Source: Desulfobacterales bacterium (GTDB lineage: Bacteria > Desulfobacterota > Desulfobacteria > Desulfobacterales > JAEINQ01). From it: DNA of 48,813 nucleotides. Positions 15,791 to 24,157 of the stretch are shown piece after piece. The translations under genes and the position numbers were made by a program. The stretch spans positions 1-48,813 of the forward strand of contig JAEINQ010000051.1 in the NCBI GenBank assembly GCA_016342285.1, in the 5' to 3' direction. Each line of letters starts with the position of its first letter. Within the stretch, counting starts at the first letter, position 1. The notes below the pieces were generated by a model that was not told where the DNA came from, made no database searches, and was given only the letters and a program-made list of their open reading frames with translations.

Positions 15791-16861
15791 TCAAATAACA
15801 CCCCGCTTCTGCGCCATCAGCATCATCTGCTCGGTCATGGAAGTCGGCGGCACCCGGCGCTCGGCTTCGGGCTTGGGCAGAAGTTGCAGGGCCTCCACCG
15901 GGCAGGTCGGCACGCAGAGCCCGCAGCCGATGCACCGGTCCCCATCGACTGCGGCCAGACCGTCGTCACTCATGGACAAAGCGCCCATCTGGCAACGGTC
16001 CAGGCAGGTTTCACAGCCCGTGCACAAATCGGAATCCACTTCGGCCCGGTGATTGGCGATCACCAGTTCGGCCGGTTTGGGGTGGCGGTTCAGGGACCGC
16101 AGCACCCCGCAGCAGTCGCCGCAACAGTTGCACATGCCCGATGGATTCTGGGCCGTGGCCGGCTGAGTCACCAGTCCGGCTTCGCGGCAGCGGTCGAGGA
16201 TTTCGATCCCTTGGTCCAAAGAAATTTCCCGACCGATGCCGCGGTCCAGGTAGTACTGTCCCATGGAGCCGAACATGAAACAGGCTTCCATGGGTTTGCC
16301 GCAGCTCTGAGACAGGGTTTCCTGGCTCTTTCGGCAGATGCAATCGGTGATCACGATGCGCGGTTTGCTCTTGAGGATCGCCACGGCATCATCGTAACTG
16401 GCCACATTGTGCCGGATGTCGACGGATTTCCCCACGGGAATGGGCCGGAGAAAATAGTCCGCACCGTCCTGCATGCTTTTCTCAAAGCCTTCTTCGAAAT
16501 ATTGCTCTACCATTTCGGCCAGTTCCCGTTCCAGGTTCATGACCTGGAATTCGAAAAGCCCGTGAACAAAGGGAATGCCCCCGTACCGGGAACCGGTTTC
16601 CTTCTTAAGGCGAAAGAGAAGCCCCCGTTCGGCCATGCGGTCCAATCGGACGGCGATTTCATCGACCGGTTGTCCCAGACGGGTCGCCACCGCCTCCGGC
16701 GTCTCCAGGGCCGGCGACATGGCCAGAAACAGGGCCGCATCGTCCTCGTCGGTAAACAGATACTTGAGAATTTTTAGCTCAATCCCTGATTCGGTGGCCG
16801 GAAAACCCATGGAATACTGGTCAAGGCGCTGCTGTAATTGCCGGAAAATGTCTTCGGTCAT
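15791..16861 (-). CDS. Multi-cluster [4Fe-4S] protein with helical N-terminal domain (paralogue 3)
   Basis: 356 residues. The helical N-terminal domain is followed by CICR with further cysteines (SCGKPMEACFMFG), CNCCGDCC, and two ferredoxin motifs CTGCETCLDRCQ and CIGCGLCVPTCP. The ATG at 16861 is preferred because GAAGGAG precedes it by a workable distance; an in-frame GTG lies two codons upstream. It belongs with paralogues 1 and 2 in the same strand and cluster. There is no signal peptide, so it is cytoplasmic. I cannot assign a reaction; the spread of cysteines suits an electron-transfer hub or an NADH-independent reductase component. Confidence 0.85.
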   Translation of the reverse strand: MTEDIFRQLQQRLDQYSMGFPATESGIELKILKYLFTDEDDAALFLAMSPALETPEAVATRLGQPVDEIAVRLDRMAERGLLFRLKKETGSRYGGIPFVHGLFEFQVMNLERELAEMVEQYFEEGFEKSMQDGADYFLRPIPVGKSVDIRHNVASYDDAVAILKSKPRIVITDCICRKSQETLSQSCGKPMEACFMFGSMGQYYLDRGIGREISLDQGIEILDRCREAGLVTQPATAQNPSGMCNCCGDCCGVLRSLNRHPKPAELVIANHRAEVDSDLCTGCETCLDRCQMGALSMSDDGLAAVDGDRCIGCGLCVPTCPVEALQLLPKPEAERRVPPTSMTEQMMLMAQKRGVI

Positions 16862-16936
16862 GCTCACTCCTTCGCAAAAAGTTTTTGTTTTAATTGGCCG
16901 TCAATGTTTAACTTTTAACTTTGAAGCTGAAACCGT

Positions 16937-17105
16937 TCAGTCCTGTATCACCTGAGAAAATCGACTCCGAACGATCGACTCTGCCTCGGCCATGATCCGT
17001 TCCAGCAAATCCCGACAGGTGGGGATATCACGGACCAGTCCCATGCACTGGCCGGCACCGTCGGATCTCGGCGTCAATCGGCGCCATTGCTTGTGCGGCG
17101 TAGCA
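16937..17105 (-). pseudogene. 3' remnant of a nitronate monooxygenase/FabK-like flavoprotein gene
   Basis: On the minus strand the sequence reads QWRRLTPRSDGAGQ, then CMGLVRDIPTC and ERIMAEAESIV before a stop at 16937-16939. This matches the usual C-terminal end of the NAD(P)H-dependent nitronate monooxygenase-type flavin family. Upstream of about 17105 the frame is closed and the DNA becomes a palindrome (GGCGTAGC/GCTACGCC around 17099-17116). Only the tail of the gene survives. Confidence 0.7.
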
Positions 17106-17183
17106 CGCTACGCCTCCGCGCAATAGCTTGATTTCCTTGACCTTGGACAAAAATTCTCATTTATGAATTGGAAACGTTAGCAG

Positions 17184-17221
17184 GTGCCCATCCACGAAAT
17201 ATGCAATCCGTGGATGGGCAC
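17184..17221 (-). terminator. 13-bp perfect hairpin downstream of the QueG-like gene
   Basis: GTGCCCATCCACG (17184-17196) pairs perfectly with CGTGGATGGGCAC (17209-17221), extended by GTTAG/CTAAC. It lies 27 bp after the stop of the QueG-like gene. There is no T-run, so it may act as an mRNA 3' stabiliser. The GGATGGGCAC half-motif recurs near 7075 and 33998. Confidence 0.55.
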
Positions 17222-17247
17222 TAACTGGCAGACAGGCTAACGGATGT

Positions 17248-18285
17248 TCATTGGTAAAGCGCCCGGGTCTTTTCGTCCATGGCCGCCAGGTGAGCTTCGG
17301 CTTCCTCCGGCGTAACGGCCCGGCGCGAACCATCCGGAAACTGGATCACCACCCCGGAATCGGCCAGCATTCGGTAGCGCCGCTTTCGCAGATCCTTGTC
17401 CGGATGGCAGACCAACTGGCAATTGCCGCAGGTCAGTTCAAGTTTGTGCCCGGGCACCAGGATGCTGAAGAATCGCTCGGACGCCTCCGGCCGGTTCAAA
17501 AAGGGCTTCAGGGCGGTAATGATTGCCGGCAGGAAATCTTCATCCTTTTCCGGGATGGGAAAGCGGGCCGGCGACCAGGTGGACCAACGCCCAGAGGGAT
17601 GCAGCCCTGCAAAACCGCCGCAGACATAGTCGCATCGGTGGTGGCTTCGACGGCGGGCATAGGAAAAAGAGACGCCACCCATGGTCACCGTGGTCGTTTC
17701 ATCGGGGGACATGAACCCCGAGGCGCAGGCCTTGTCGCAGAGTCGACAGCCGTCACAGTAGTTGTCTTCTTCAGGCAGGGGCGGGGTGGAATCGAGTTTC
17801 GCCGCCGTGACCACCGCCCCGAGGATAATGGCAGCCCCATGCACGGTATCGATGACATTGCCGGAGCGTCCGAAGTGCCCGACACCGGAACGCACCGCCA
17901 GATACCGCATGGCAATGGGCGGCATTTCATCGAGGATGCCATTGGGCGTCTCCGTCCGGTATTCCAGATTGGCTGCCAGGGGCACGGACGGGAAACCCTT
18001 TTGTTTGAGAAAATTGGCCATTTCCAGGCCGATGCCGCTGGCCAGGGTGTTGGTTCGGATATTGTCTGTATAATGGGAGCCGTGGTCCTCTTTCCTCAGG
18101 TAGGGCTCGATGTAATCCGGGTTCAACGGCAGGGCAAAGCAGACCGCCGACTCGGCCTCGTCAAGGACATAGGTCAGATCCGTTGACGGTGGCCCGCCGG
18201 CCAGGGTCTTTCGGGTGGCGATGCCCACCCGGGTCACGCCGAGGCATTTCGCCATTTCCTTTACCATTTGACTCAAGTCTTCCAT
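17248..18285 (-). CDS. QueG-like (epoxyqueuosine reductase-like) double [4Fe-4S] protein
   Basis: 345 residues. The N-terminal region resembles the QueG/reductive-dehalogenase superfamily fold. Two cluster motifs follow: CDGCRLCDKAC (about residue 195) and a later CGNCQLVCHPDK, plus a C-x-x-x-C in CDYVCGG. True QueG reduces epoxyqueuosine in tRNA using cobalamin. The tRNA-specific C-terminal HEAT-like part is absent here, so a different substrate is likely. The ATG at 18285 is set by GGAG seven bp upstream; the longer open frame to 18411 lacks such a site. It sits in the redox cluster, 133 bp downstream of the FmdE fusion gene. Confidence 0.8.
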   Translation of the reverse strand: MEDLSQMVKEMAKCLGVTRVGIATRKTLAGGPPSTDLTYVLDEAESAVCFALPLNPDYIEPYLRKEDHGSHYTDNIRTNTLASGIGLEMANFLKQKGFPSVPLAANLEYRTETPNGILDEMPPIAMRYLAVRSGVGHFGRSGNVIDTVHGAAIILGAVVTAAKLDSTPPLPEEDNYCDGCRLCDKACASGFMSPDETTTVTMGGVSFSYARRRSHHRCDYVCGGFAGLHPSGRWSTWSPARFPIPEKDEDFLPAIITALKPFLNRPEASERFFSILVPGHKLELTCGNCQLVCHPDKDLRKRRYRMLADSGVVIQFPDGSRRAVTPEEAEAHLAAMDEKTRALYQ

Positions 18286-18417
18286 AAAATGTCTCCGGAG
18301 TTGGTCGATTGGTGTTTGGGTCGTATCGGAATACAGAATATCTATCTTCCCAGCGATCCACGATGCCACATTCCAAATCCGCCAATTCGTAATTCGATAA
18401 TTGCATTCCAATTCATC

Positions 18418-20112
18418 TCATGCCCCAAAACCGCACTTTGGATAACTGCAATCCGGACAATTCCGGCAGAAGGCCCCGTGCCCCATGCGGGCCAGGTCCC
18501 GTCGGCCGATGGTCACCCCGGCCAGCAGCCGCGGTAGAAGAAGATCGAAACTGGTGGTGCGGTGATAAAGCCCGCAGGCCGGCACGCCGATCACCTGAAC
18601 CTTTCCGATGCGCGCCAGCAGGGTCATGGCCCCCGGCAGAACCGGCGCACCGTAGATCAGATCCTCGCACCCGGCGTCGGCCAGCCCTTGTCGGGTGACG
18701 TCGTCGGGGTCCACGGACAGGCCGGCCGTTGTCACCAGGACTTCCGTTCCGGCGTCGAGCAGCGTCTTCACACCCTTGCAGATGACGAGGCGGTCATCAG
18801 GCACAATGATGCCGTCGGTTACCGTGCATCCGTAGGCTTCGATTTTTTTCCGGATGATGGGAATGAAGCTGTCCTGGATCAGGCCCCGGAAGACTTCGGT
18901 GCCGGTCACCAGAATGCCGACCCGGGCTTTTTTCAGGAGAAGGACCTGAAACAGTGGGCACTCTCCCAGCACCGACATGGCCGCCTGAAAATCCCGTTGG
19001 GGAAGATAAAGCGGAATGGCCCGGGTACCGGCGATCTCTTCGTTATCGCCGGTCACGGCATAGCTTTTTCGCGCGGCGCACATGACTCCGGGGACCATAT
19101 TGAACGCTTCGAGCCGATCGGTATCCACCACCAGCAATCCGCTCCGTTCCGTCCGCAGGTTGATCTTCCCTTCCCGCGGTGGCCCCTGAAAAGAAACGCC
19201 CTCGCCGGCCATGGCCTCGGCAAAGGCCAGGGCCGCCTGATTTTCATGGATCCAGTCCTGTCCCGGACCCCTTCCGTCTTCCACAAATACCTGGTTTCGG
19301 CCCATTTTTTGAAGCCGGCAGATGTCTCCGGAGGTGATGACCGCACCGCTTTGGATCGCCGGACCTTTTTCCATGCCGGCAACGATGCGGGTCATGTCGT
19401 GAAGCGCACGCCGGCCGATGGCCGCTTCCACCGGAATCAGGTTCAGGGCCGGACCGGGCTGTGGTGAGAGGGTTGCCGGTTCACAGGGCGCCTCTCCCTG
19501 ACAGCCCCGGCAGATACGGCCGTGGGCGGCCGGAAAGGCCTCGTCGCATACCGGGCAGGTCGTAATCCGCCCTTTGCTCCGCCGGACCAGATACGCGGGT
19601 TTGATTTTTACCGTCTCCAGTGTCAGCACCCCTTCGCCAGCCAGACGAATCTCTTCCAGGAGACGATCGAAATCCTGATCTTGTTTCTCCTTGATCTTGT
19701 AGAACCAGTCGTAAAACTCCGGCCATCGGCGTAATTTTCCCGAATCGAGGGAGACACGGATGCCATCGCCCTCGAATTTGTCGTAAAGGGTCACGGCATA
19801 CCGGCCCAGGTCTTTGATTCGAAGCCATCCGTTGCCGATGGTGCACGGGGTGAGCATCTGGACGGCGTCGGGAAGACAGCTCGTGGTTTCACAGACCGCA
19901 TCGAAGAGAATTCCCGCCGGCAGCCGGTCCATGGCCACGGTCACCATTTTCGTTCCGATGGCCAGTCCCGGCGCCACATGCCCGTGAAAAGCCCGAATCA
20001 GGTCTATGGCCTGATCATGTGAATAACGGTTGCCCTTGTGGTCCCGACACCAGTACCGGTCATCGGAAGGTTTCTTCGCCGGGCTTTGATCGGTTGTTGA
20101 AAATGTTGACAT
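18418..20112 (-). CDS. FmdE-domain/molybdopterin-binding domain fusion protein
   Basis: 564 residues. Residues ~35-165 resemble FmdE of formylmethanofuran dehydrogenase operons (FHGHVAPGLAIGTKM, then DAVCETTSCLPDA). Residues ~190-215 form a zinc-ribbon-like CPVCDEAF...CRGC. Residues ~235-540 carry an HDMTRIV stretch and a MoaB/MoeA-type molybdopterin-binding domain (ILVTGTEVF, VTTAGLSVDPDD). The extreme C-terminus is a cysteine cluster CRNCPDCSYPKC. It probably prepares, senses or delivers molybdenum or tungsten cofactor. The next gene upstream, 138 bp away, is a molybdopterin oxidoreductase, the likely client. This pairing is inference. Confidence 0.83.
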   Translation of the reverse strand: MSTFSTTDQSPAKKPSDDRYWCRDHKGNRYSHDQAIDLIRAFHGHVAPGLAIGTKMVTVAMDRLPAGILFDAVCETTSCLPDAVQMLTPCTIGNGWLRIKDLGRYAVTLYDKFEGDGIRVSLDSGKLRRWPEFYDWFYKIKEKQDQDFDRLLEEIRLAGEGVLTLETVKIKPAYLVRRSKGRITTCPVCDEAFPAAHGRICRGCQGEAPCEPATLSPQPGPALNLIPVEAAIGRRALHDMTRIVAGMEKGPAIQSGAVITSGDICRLQKMGRNQVFVEDGRGPGQDWIHENQAALAFAEAMAGEGVSFQGPPREGKINLRTERSGLLVVDTDRLEAFNMVPGVMCAARKSYAVTGDNEEIAGTRAIPLYLPQRDFQAAMSVLGECPLFQVLLLKKARVGILVTGTEVFRGLIQDSFIPIIRKKIEAYGCTVTDGIIVPDDRLVICKGVKTLLDAGTEVLVTTAGLSVDPDDVTRQGLADAGCEDLIYGAPVLPGAMTLLARIGKVQVIGVPACGLYHRTTSFDLLLPRLLAGVTIGRRDLARMGHGAFCRNCPDCSYPKCGFGA

Positions 20113-20132
20113 AAGTTTTTCCTACATGGCCG

Positions 20133-20157
20133 TTAACTTTGTGCCCTTTGTGTGGTA
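20133..20157. repeat. Half copy of the CACAAAGG repeat
   Basis: TTTGTGCCCTTTGTGTGG matches one arm of the inverted repeats at 22564-22636 and 36213-36287. It lies in the gap between the FmdE fusion and the molybdopterin oxidoreductase. Confidence 0.6.
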
Positions 20158-20249
20158 ATCTTCGATCCTTTGCGGGGCCATCAGAGTTCGAGAATTCCCA
20201 AATAGTCAAATCCACCCAGCATCCAGTATCGCTGTAAAAACCGCGGCAC

Positions 20250-22487
20250 TTATGCCGCCTCGATCCGGCACGGCACAAACCGATGCAACGGCGTGCCCAA
20301 CGGGTCACGATGGGTGTTCTTGGTCAGGTTGTTGGCGTTGATGCCGTAGACCTCCCCGTCGTAGATCAGACCAAATCCATGGGGCACCAAAACCATCCCC
20401 TGGCGCACCTGATCGCTCACTTGAAGCTCGCCCACTTCACTGCCGGCTTCGGTGGTGACACGCACCGAAGCGCCGTCGGAAAGGCCGAGGGTTTCTGCGT
20501 CGGCCGGGCTGATCGCTACAGTGCAGGCCCGCTTGCCCCGGTTCCACTCGGGGTTTCGCATCATGGTGTTGATATTGTATTTCATATGTCGGCCGGCATT
20601 GAGGACCAGTGGAAAGTCTTCGGGCAGCGTCAGGTCTTCGGCTTCTTTTTCCGGTGTCAGGGCGAGCACACCCGCTTCCAGTTCCGGAATGAAAACTTCG
20701 ATCTTCCCCGATGGGGTTCGTATGCCGTCCATGGGATTGTCCGCATCGGCCTTGCCGATCCAGATCCCTTCGGGTTTATCCAAAAGGGTCTGAAAAATCC
20801 GATCCCCCTGGTCGAACCCCGTCTCGAAACCGGCCCGGGCCGCATTTTTCCGAAAAGCCTTGGGGGCGGTCATGAGCAGCCCCCAGAGTCCGGCCTTGGC
20901 CGCCGAGTCCCACACCCGGCCCAGGGTCTTTGCCAGAACGAAGGGCATGCGCGGCAGGGCCTCGGGCACGGCAGCCCCGAACTCCATGAGCTTGGCCCCG
21001 AAGGTCATTCTGTCCGCTTCGGCAGCAGCGGCAAGTGTTTCGGGAATGTCGGGAATCAGGCCCATTCGATCGGCCAGTCTCGTAAGGATCTGGGAGGCCT
21101 CCAGGCAGTTTTCCGGAGGATCGACAATGGGCCGGCGAAGTTGCAGGAAAACCTCGGGGTAGGTCCAGGGAAAGAACGTCACATCCCAGGACTCGTAGAA
21201 GGTGCGGCAAGGCAGCACATAATGGGCCAGCCGGGCGGTCTCGCTCATGACCATGTCGTTGACCACCAGCAGGTCGAGTTCGCCAAAGGCTTTTTCATAA
21301 GCATGGGTATCCGGATAGGCGCGCAGGGGATTGCAGGCGCTGACCAGCACCGCCCGAAGCCTTTCGGGGTGGTCGCTTAGAATCTCTTCGGGCATCACTG
21401 CCGGCGGAAATGAGCCTGCCGCCACCGGAGGCATGTCGGTGGCCAGGGTTCGCCAGGTTTTGGGATTCCTTTCGTCGGCATGAAATCCCATGGGCATGAC
21501 CATGCCGGGGATGACATTGCCGCCGCGCACGCCGAAGATGCCACAAACCGCCCCCAAGGTGCAAAGAAGATAGGAATTCAATGTGCTGTGACGCCCCATG
21601 TAGATTCCCAGGTCCGGGTGGAGGCACCAGCGCCGGGTGGCCATCAATTGGCAAACCTCGCGGACCTGGTCGAAATCAAGCTGGCAGACCTTCAGTGCTC
21701 CCTTAACATCGAAATTCTCAAACCAGGGTCGTATGCGATCCCACCCTTCCACGTGGGCATCCAGATAGGCCTGGTTCTGCCACCTTTCTTCCAGAATCAG
21801 GGCGATCATGGCCCGGGCCAGCAGGGCGTCGGTGCCGGGCCGCACGGCCAGATGAATATTCGCTATAGCCGCGGTTTCGCTTTTTCTCGGATCCACCACC
21901 ACCAGCTGTTTGTCGGAATTCTTGCTGAATTCTTTTAAGACGATGGGCGCCCGGGCCATCTGGTGGCTCTGCATGCCGTTCCACCCCCAGCCCACCAGCA
22001 TGTCGGCGGCATGCTCGTCGGGAATGGCGACATTGTATTGTTTCCCCAGCATGCGGCCGAAGACCCACCAGGAGCCGGAAAATTCCTGGCCGGCGGACGA
22101 ATAGTAGTATTTCGACCCCAGGGCCCGGAGCAGCCCCAGGCCGAAACCCGCCTCCATGTGCCCCCCCTGGGCACTGCCGCCCATGTAAGCCAGGCTCCGG
22201 GGTCCATGGTCGCCGAGAATGGATTGCAGCTTTTCAGCGATCTCGTCTAGGGCCTGATCCCAGGATATGGGCTCGAATCCATCGCCTTTTCGTCTCAGCG
22301 GCGTGGTGAGACGGTCGGCCGGATACTGATGGTAGATCACATTGAGCCCCTTGCGGCAGGCATATCCCTGGCTTCTCAGATTGGCCTTGTCCGGCCGGAC
22401 CTTGACCATGCGGCCATCCTCCACAAGAACTTCCAGCCCGCAGTTCTGCGCACACAACACACAACCGGTTTTATGCCACTCGCCCAT
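20250..22487 (-). CDS. Molybdopterin-dependent oxidoreductase (DMSO reductase family)
   Basis: 745 residues. The N-terminal [4Fe-4S] site is C9, C12, C16 and C44. MGD-binding regions include ISWDQALDEIA, then VVDPRKSE and the C-terminal dinucleotide-binding domain beginning LVLNAGRHMKYNINT. No Tat signal is present, so it acts in the cytoplasm. At the position where a Cys, Ser or Sec ligand to Mo is expected, the sequence reads SSAGQEFSGSW. No obvious Cys or Sec is there. The reaction cannot be assigned; a formate- or acetylene-hydratase-like assignment is not supported. A purine-rich AAAAGGGGG site precedes the ATG. It lies upstream of the FmdE fusion and downstream of the crotonase gene. 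Confidence 0.85.
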   Translation of the reverse strand: MGEWHKTGCVLCAQNCGLEVLVEDGRMVKVRPDKANLRSQGYACRKGLNVIYHQYPADRLTTPLRRKGDGFEPISWDQALDEIAEKLQSILGDHGPRSLAYMGGSAQGGHMEAGFGLGLLRALGSKYYYSSAGQEFSGSWWVFGRMLGKQYNVAIPDEHAADMLVGWGWNGMQSHQMARAPIVLKEFSKNSDKQLVVVDPRKSETAAIANIHLAVRPGTDALLARAMIALILEERWQNQAYLDAHVEGWDRIRPWFENFDVKGALKVCQLDFDQVREVCQLMATRRWCLHPDLGIYMGRHSTLNSYLLCTLGAVCGIFGVRGGNVIPGMVMPMGFHADERNPKTWRTLATDMPPVAAGSFPPAVMPEEILSDHPERLRAVLVSACNPLRAYPDTHAYEKAFGELDLLVVNDMVMSETARLAHYVLPCRTFYESWDVTFFPWTYPEVFLQLRRPIVDPPENCLEASQILTRLADRMGLIPDIPETLAAAAEADRMTFGAKLMEFGAAVPEALPRMPFVLAKTLGRVWDSAAKAGLWGLLMTAPKAFRKNAARAGFETGFDQGDRIFQTLLDKPEGIWIGKADADNPMDGIRTPSGKIEVFIPELEAGVLALTPEKEAEDLTLPEDFPLVLNAGRHMKYNINTMMRNPEWNRGKRACTVAISPADAETLGLSDGASVRVTTEAGSEVGELQVSDQVRQGMVLVPHGFGLIYDGEVYGINANNLTKNTHRDPLGTPLHRFVPCRIEAA

Positions 22488-22563
22488 GGGTCCCCCTTTT
22501 CTTCATTCCGAAACGTTGATGGCCTTTCGGCACATCACCATCATGTCAACTTTTAGAATTCAC

Positions 22564-22636
22564 GACAAAGGCACAAAGGGCACGAAGATGACTAAAGTAT
22601 TCAAGCAACTCGCTTTGTGTCCTTTGTGTGGTGGTT
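22564..22636. repeat. CACAAAGG inverted repeat, copy 1
   Basis: GACAAAGGCACAAAGGGCAC at the left pairs with TTTGTGTCCTTTGTGTGG at the right around about 35 bp. It fills most of the gap between the molybdopterin oxidoreductase and crotonase genes, so it is a potential mRNA hairpin between two co-directional genes. Confidence 0.7.
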
Positions 22637-22649
22637 CAAATCGCCTTTT

Positions 22650-23396
22650 TTAAAACTTCTTTGCCGCTTCGGCCAGTCGCGCCTGGGTTTCCGGGCTGAG
22701 CCACAAATCGAGGAAGGCTTCGTTCTTCTTCACATACCGTTTTTCATATTGCTCGCGGACCGCCTCGACCCGATTCTCCTTGATGGCGGCAAAAGCAGGG
22801 GCCGGCAGGGCGACCAGTTCGGAAACAAAGGCCACGGCCCTCTCTTCCAAGGCATCTTTGGCGACCACTTCATCCACCAGGCCCATGACCACGGCGTCGG
22901 CCACCGGTATCAGGTCACCCCGGTAAAGGATCTGCCTGGCCGACCGGTCACTGACGATCTGGCGCTGGATCAGGTCGGACAGATAGGGCACCGGAACCCC
23001 CAACCGAACCTCATTGAGTCCGAATTTCGTCTTTCCTTCGGCTGCCAGCCGATAATCGCAGGCCAGGGCCAGGATATGGCCGCCGGCCACGGCATGGCCG
23101 GCGGCAGCAAAAACCGTGGGCATCGGTAGCGTGTAGATGGCCATGCAGGCATCGTTGAACCCGTAGAAAAAATCGGCCATGCCCTGTCGATCCAGGGTGA
23201 GCAGATTGGGCAGATCGAATCCCATGGAAAAAAACTTCTCCCCGCCGGCCAGGACCATGCCATGAAAATTTTCTCTGATCTGCGCCACGGCCCCTGACAG
23301 GTCTCGAATCATCTCCGGCCCAATGGCATTGGTCACGCCGTTGGTCAGCCGCAGGACGGCGATATCGCCCCTTTCTTCGATCTGTACCTGTGCCAT
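22650..23396 (-). CDS. Enoyl-CoA hydratase/isomerase (crotonase) family protein
   Basis: 248 residues. The CoA-thioester oxyanion region is GFDLPNLL and the second hydrogen-bonding loop is AAAGHAVAGGHILALACDYRL. The NEVRLGVPVP segment holds one of the usual catalytic glutamates (E about residue 129). The first hydratase glutamate position is occupied by GHI, so a plain hydratase activity is not certain and an isomerase is possible. There is no signal peptide. The ATG follows a GGAGGG site. It is at the upstream end of the redox cluster; its tie to the MarR gene (23613) suggests acyl-CoA-responsive control, which is inference. Confidence 0.85.
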   Translation of the reverse strand: MAQVQIEERGDIAVLRLTNGVTNAIGPEMIRDLSGAVAQIRENFHGMVLAGGEKFFSMGFDLPNLLTLDRQGMADFFYGFNDACMAIYTLPMPTVFAAAGHAVAGGHILALACDYRLAAEGKTKFGLNEVRLGVPVPYLSDLIQRQIVSDRSARQILYRGDLIPVADAVVMGLVDEVVAKDALEERAVAFVSELVALPAPAFAAIKENRVEAVREQYEKRYVKKNEAFLDLWLSPETQARLAEAAKKF

Positions 23397-23421
23397 GCTG
23401 CCCTCCTATGATGTTTTATGA

Positions 23422-23560
23422 TTAATACGTCTGAGCAAAATCCCTTCCGCGCTCCGCCATCATCCGTGTCCCCATCTCTCTCGGGGTGTCGGGGATGTCT
23501 TCTTCCGATTCATCCCGGCGCACCAGGGACAGGCTTTGGATCGGACACTTGTTGATCGCA
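23422..23560 (-). pseudogene. C-terminal remnant of a ferredoxin-like protein
   Basis: The frame reads INKCPIQSLSLV, then RDESEEDIPDTP, and ends with RGRDFAQTY. The CPIQSLSLV segment fits the last half of a ferredoxin motif as seen in the three multi-[4Fe-4S] paralogues of this window (CPVEAL). The upstream part of the gene is gone and a MarR-type operator (23567-23582) abuts it. It lies between the crotonase and MarR genes. Confidence 0.5.
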
Positions 23561-23566
23561 AACGAT

Positions 23567-23582
23567 TTACTTGCATACAAAG
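23567..23582. promoter_or_regulatory. Candidate MarR operator, site 1
   Basis: TTACTTGCATACAAAG contains the near-palindrome CTTG-CATA-CAAAG. The same TTACTTGCATAC core is found upstream of the marR-like gene (24075-24095). It could serve the crotonase/ferredoxin-remnant transcript. Confidence 0.55.
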
Positions 23583-23612
23583 CATTTGAACCAAAAAAAT
23601 GCCGCAATTAAA

Positions 23613-24041
23613 TCAGCAAGGATCGTGCTTTTTGAGTTTCGCCAGGAGCATCCGCAACACGATTTGCTCTTCCTGGGTCAGGGCACACAAAAATTCCAGG
23701 TTGGCAGCCACCCCCATTTCAAGCAGCTTTCCCCCAAGGTCACGTCCCGCATCGGTCAGGCAGACCTGCAGAGCCCTGCGGTCTTCGGGGTGGGGAAGGC
23801 GCTCGACGAGTGCTCCCTTTTCAAGGCGGTCGAGAATGCCGGTAAGGGTGGCACTGTCCAGGGTGGTCCGTTCGCCCAGTTCCTTGGAAGTCACCCGGTC
23901 GTTTTCGTAGAGGAAAGTCAGGACCATCCCCTGAGCGGGGGTGACAGGGTAATCGGCCAGTTTGGCATTCCAGAAGCGGATCCCGGCCTGATGGGCCTTG
24001 GCCAGTTGAAAAAAGATGCAGCTGTCGGCTTTCGCTTTCAT
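23613..24041 (-). CDS. MarR-family transcriptional regulator
   Basis: 142 residues from the preferred ATG at 24041. The winged-helix DNA-binding part is centred on VTSKELGERTTLDSATLTG with the wing LPHPEDRRALQV, typical of MarR proteins. The start is chosen because the candidate operator at 24075-24095 lies just upstream, as expected for autoregulation; a longer open frame to 24119 would include the operator within the coding sequence. It probably controls itself and the crotonase or AOR genes. The ligand is unknown; aromatic or acyl-CoA ligands are common in this family. Confidence 0.88.
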   Translation of the reverse strand: MKAKADSCIFFQLAKAHQAGIRFWNAKLADYPVTPAQGMVLTFLYENDRVTSKELGERTTLDSATLTGILDRLEKGALVERLPHPEDRRALQVCLTDAGRDLGGKLLEMGVAANLEFLCALTQEEQIVLRMLLAKLKKHDPC

Positions 24042-24074
24042 GGGTTTGTCCTGTGGTAAATACCTTGCAGACAT

Positions 24075-24095
24075 ATTACTTGCATACGAGTTAAT
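24075..24095. promoter_or_regulatory. Candidate MarR operator, site 2 (autoregulatory)
   Basis: ATTACTTGCATACGAGTTAAT is an imperfect palindrome whose core (TTACTTGCATAC) also occurs at 23567. It lies 34 bp upstream of the marR-like start codon and in the gap after the AOR gene. Confidence 0.6.
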
Positions 24096-24157
24096 ATACC
24101 GGCTTGCTCCTTCCGTCAAGGTAAATTTCGGACACAGCAGGTCATGGCGAAATTGTA

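Noticed and set aside
15557..16777. Long plus-strand open frame of 406 codons
   Set aside because: Antisense to the third multi-[4Fe-4S] protein and with no recognisable domain.
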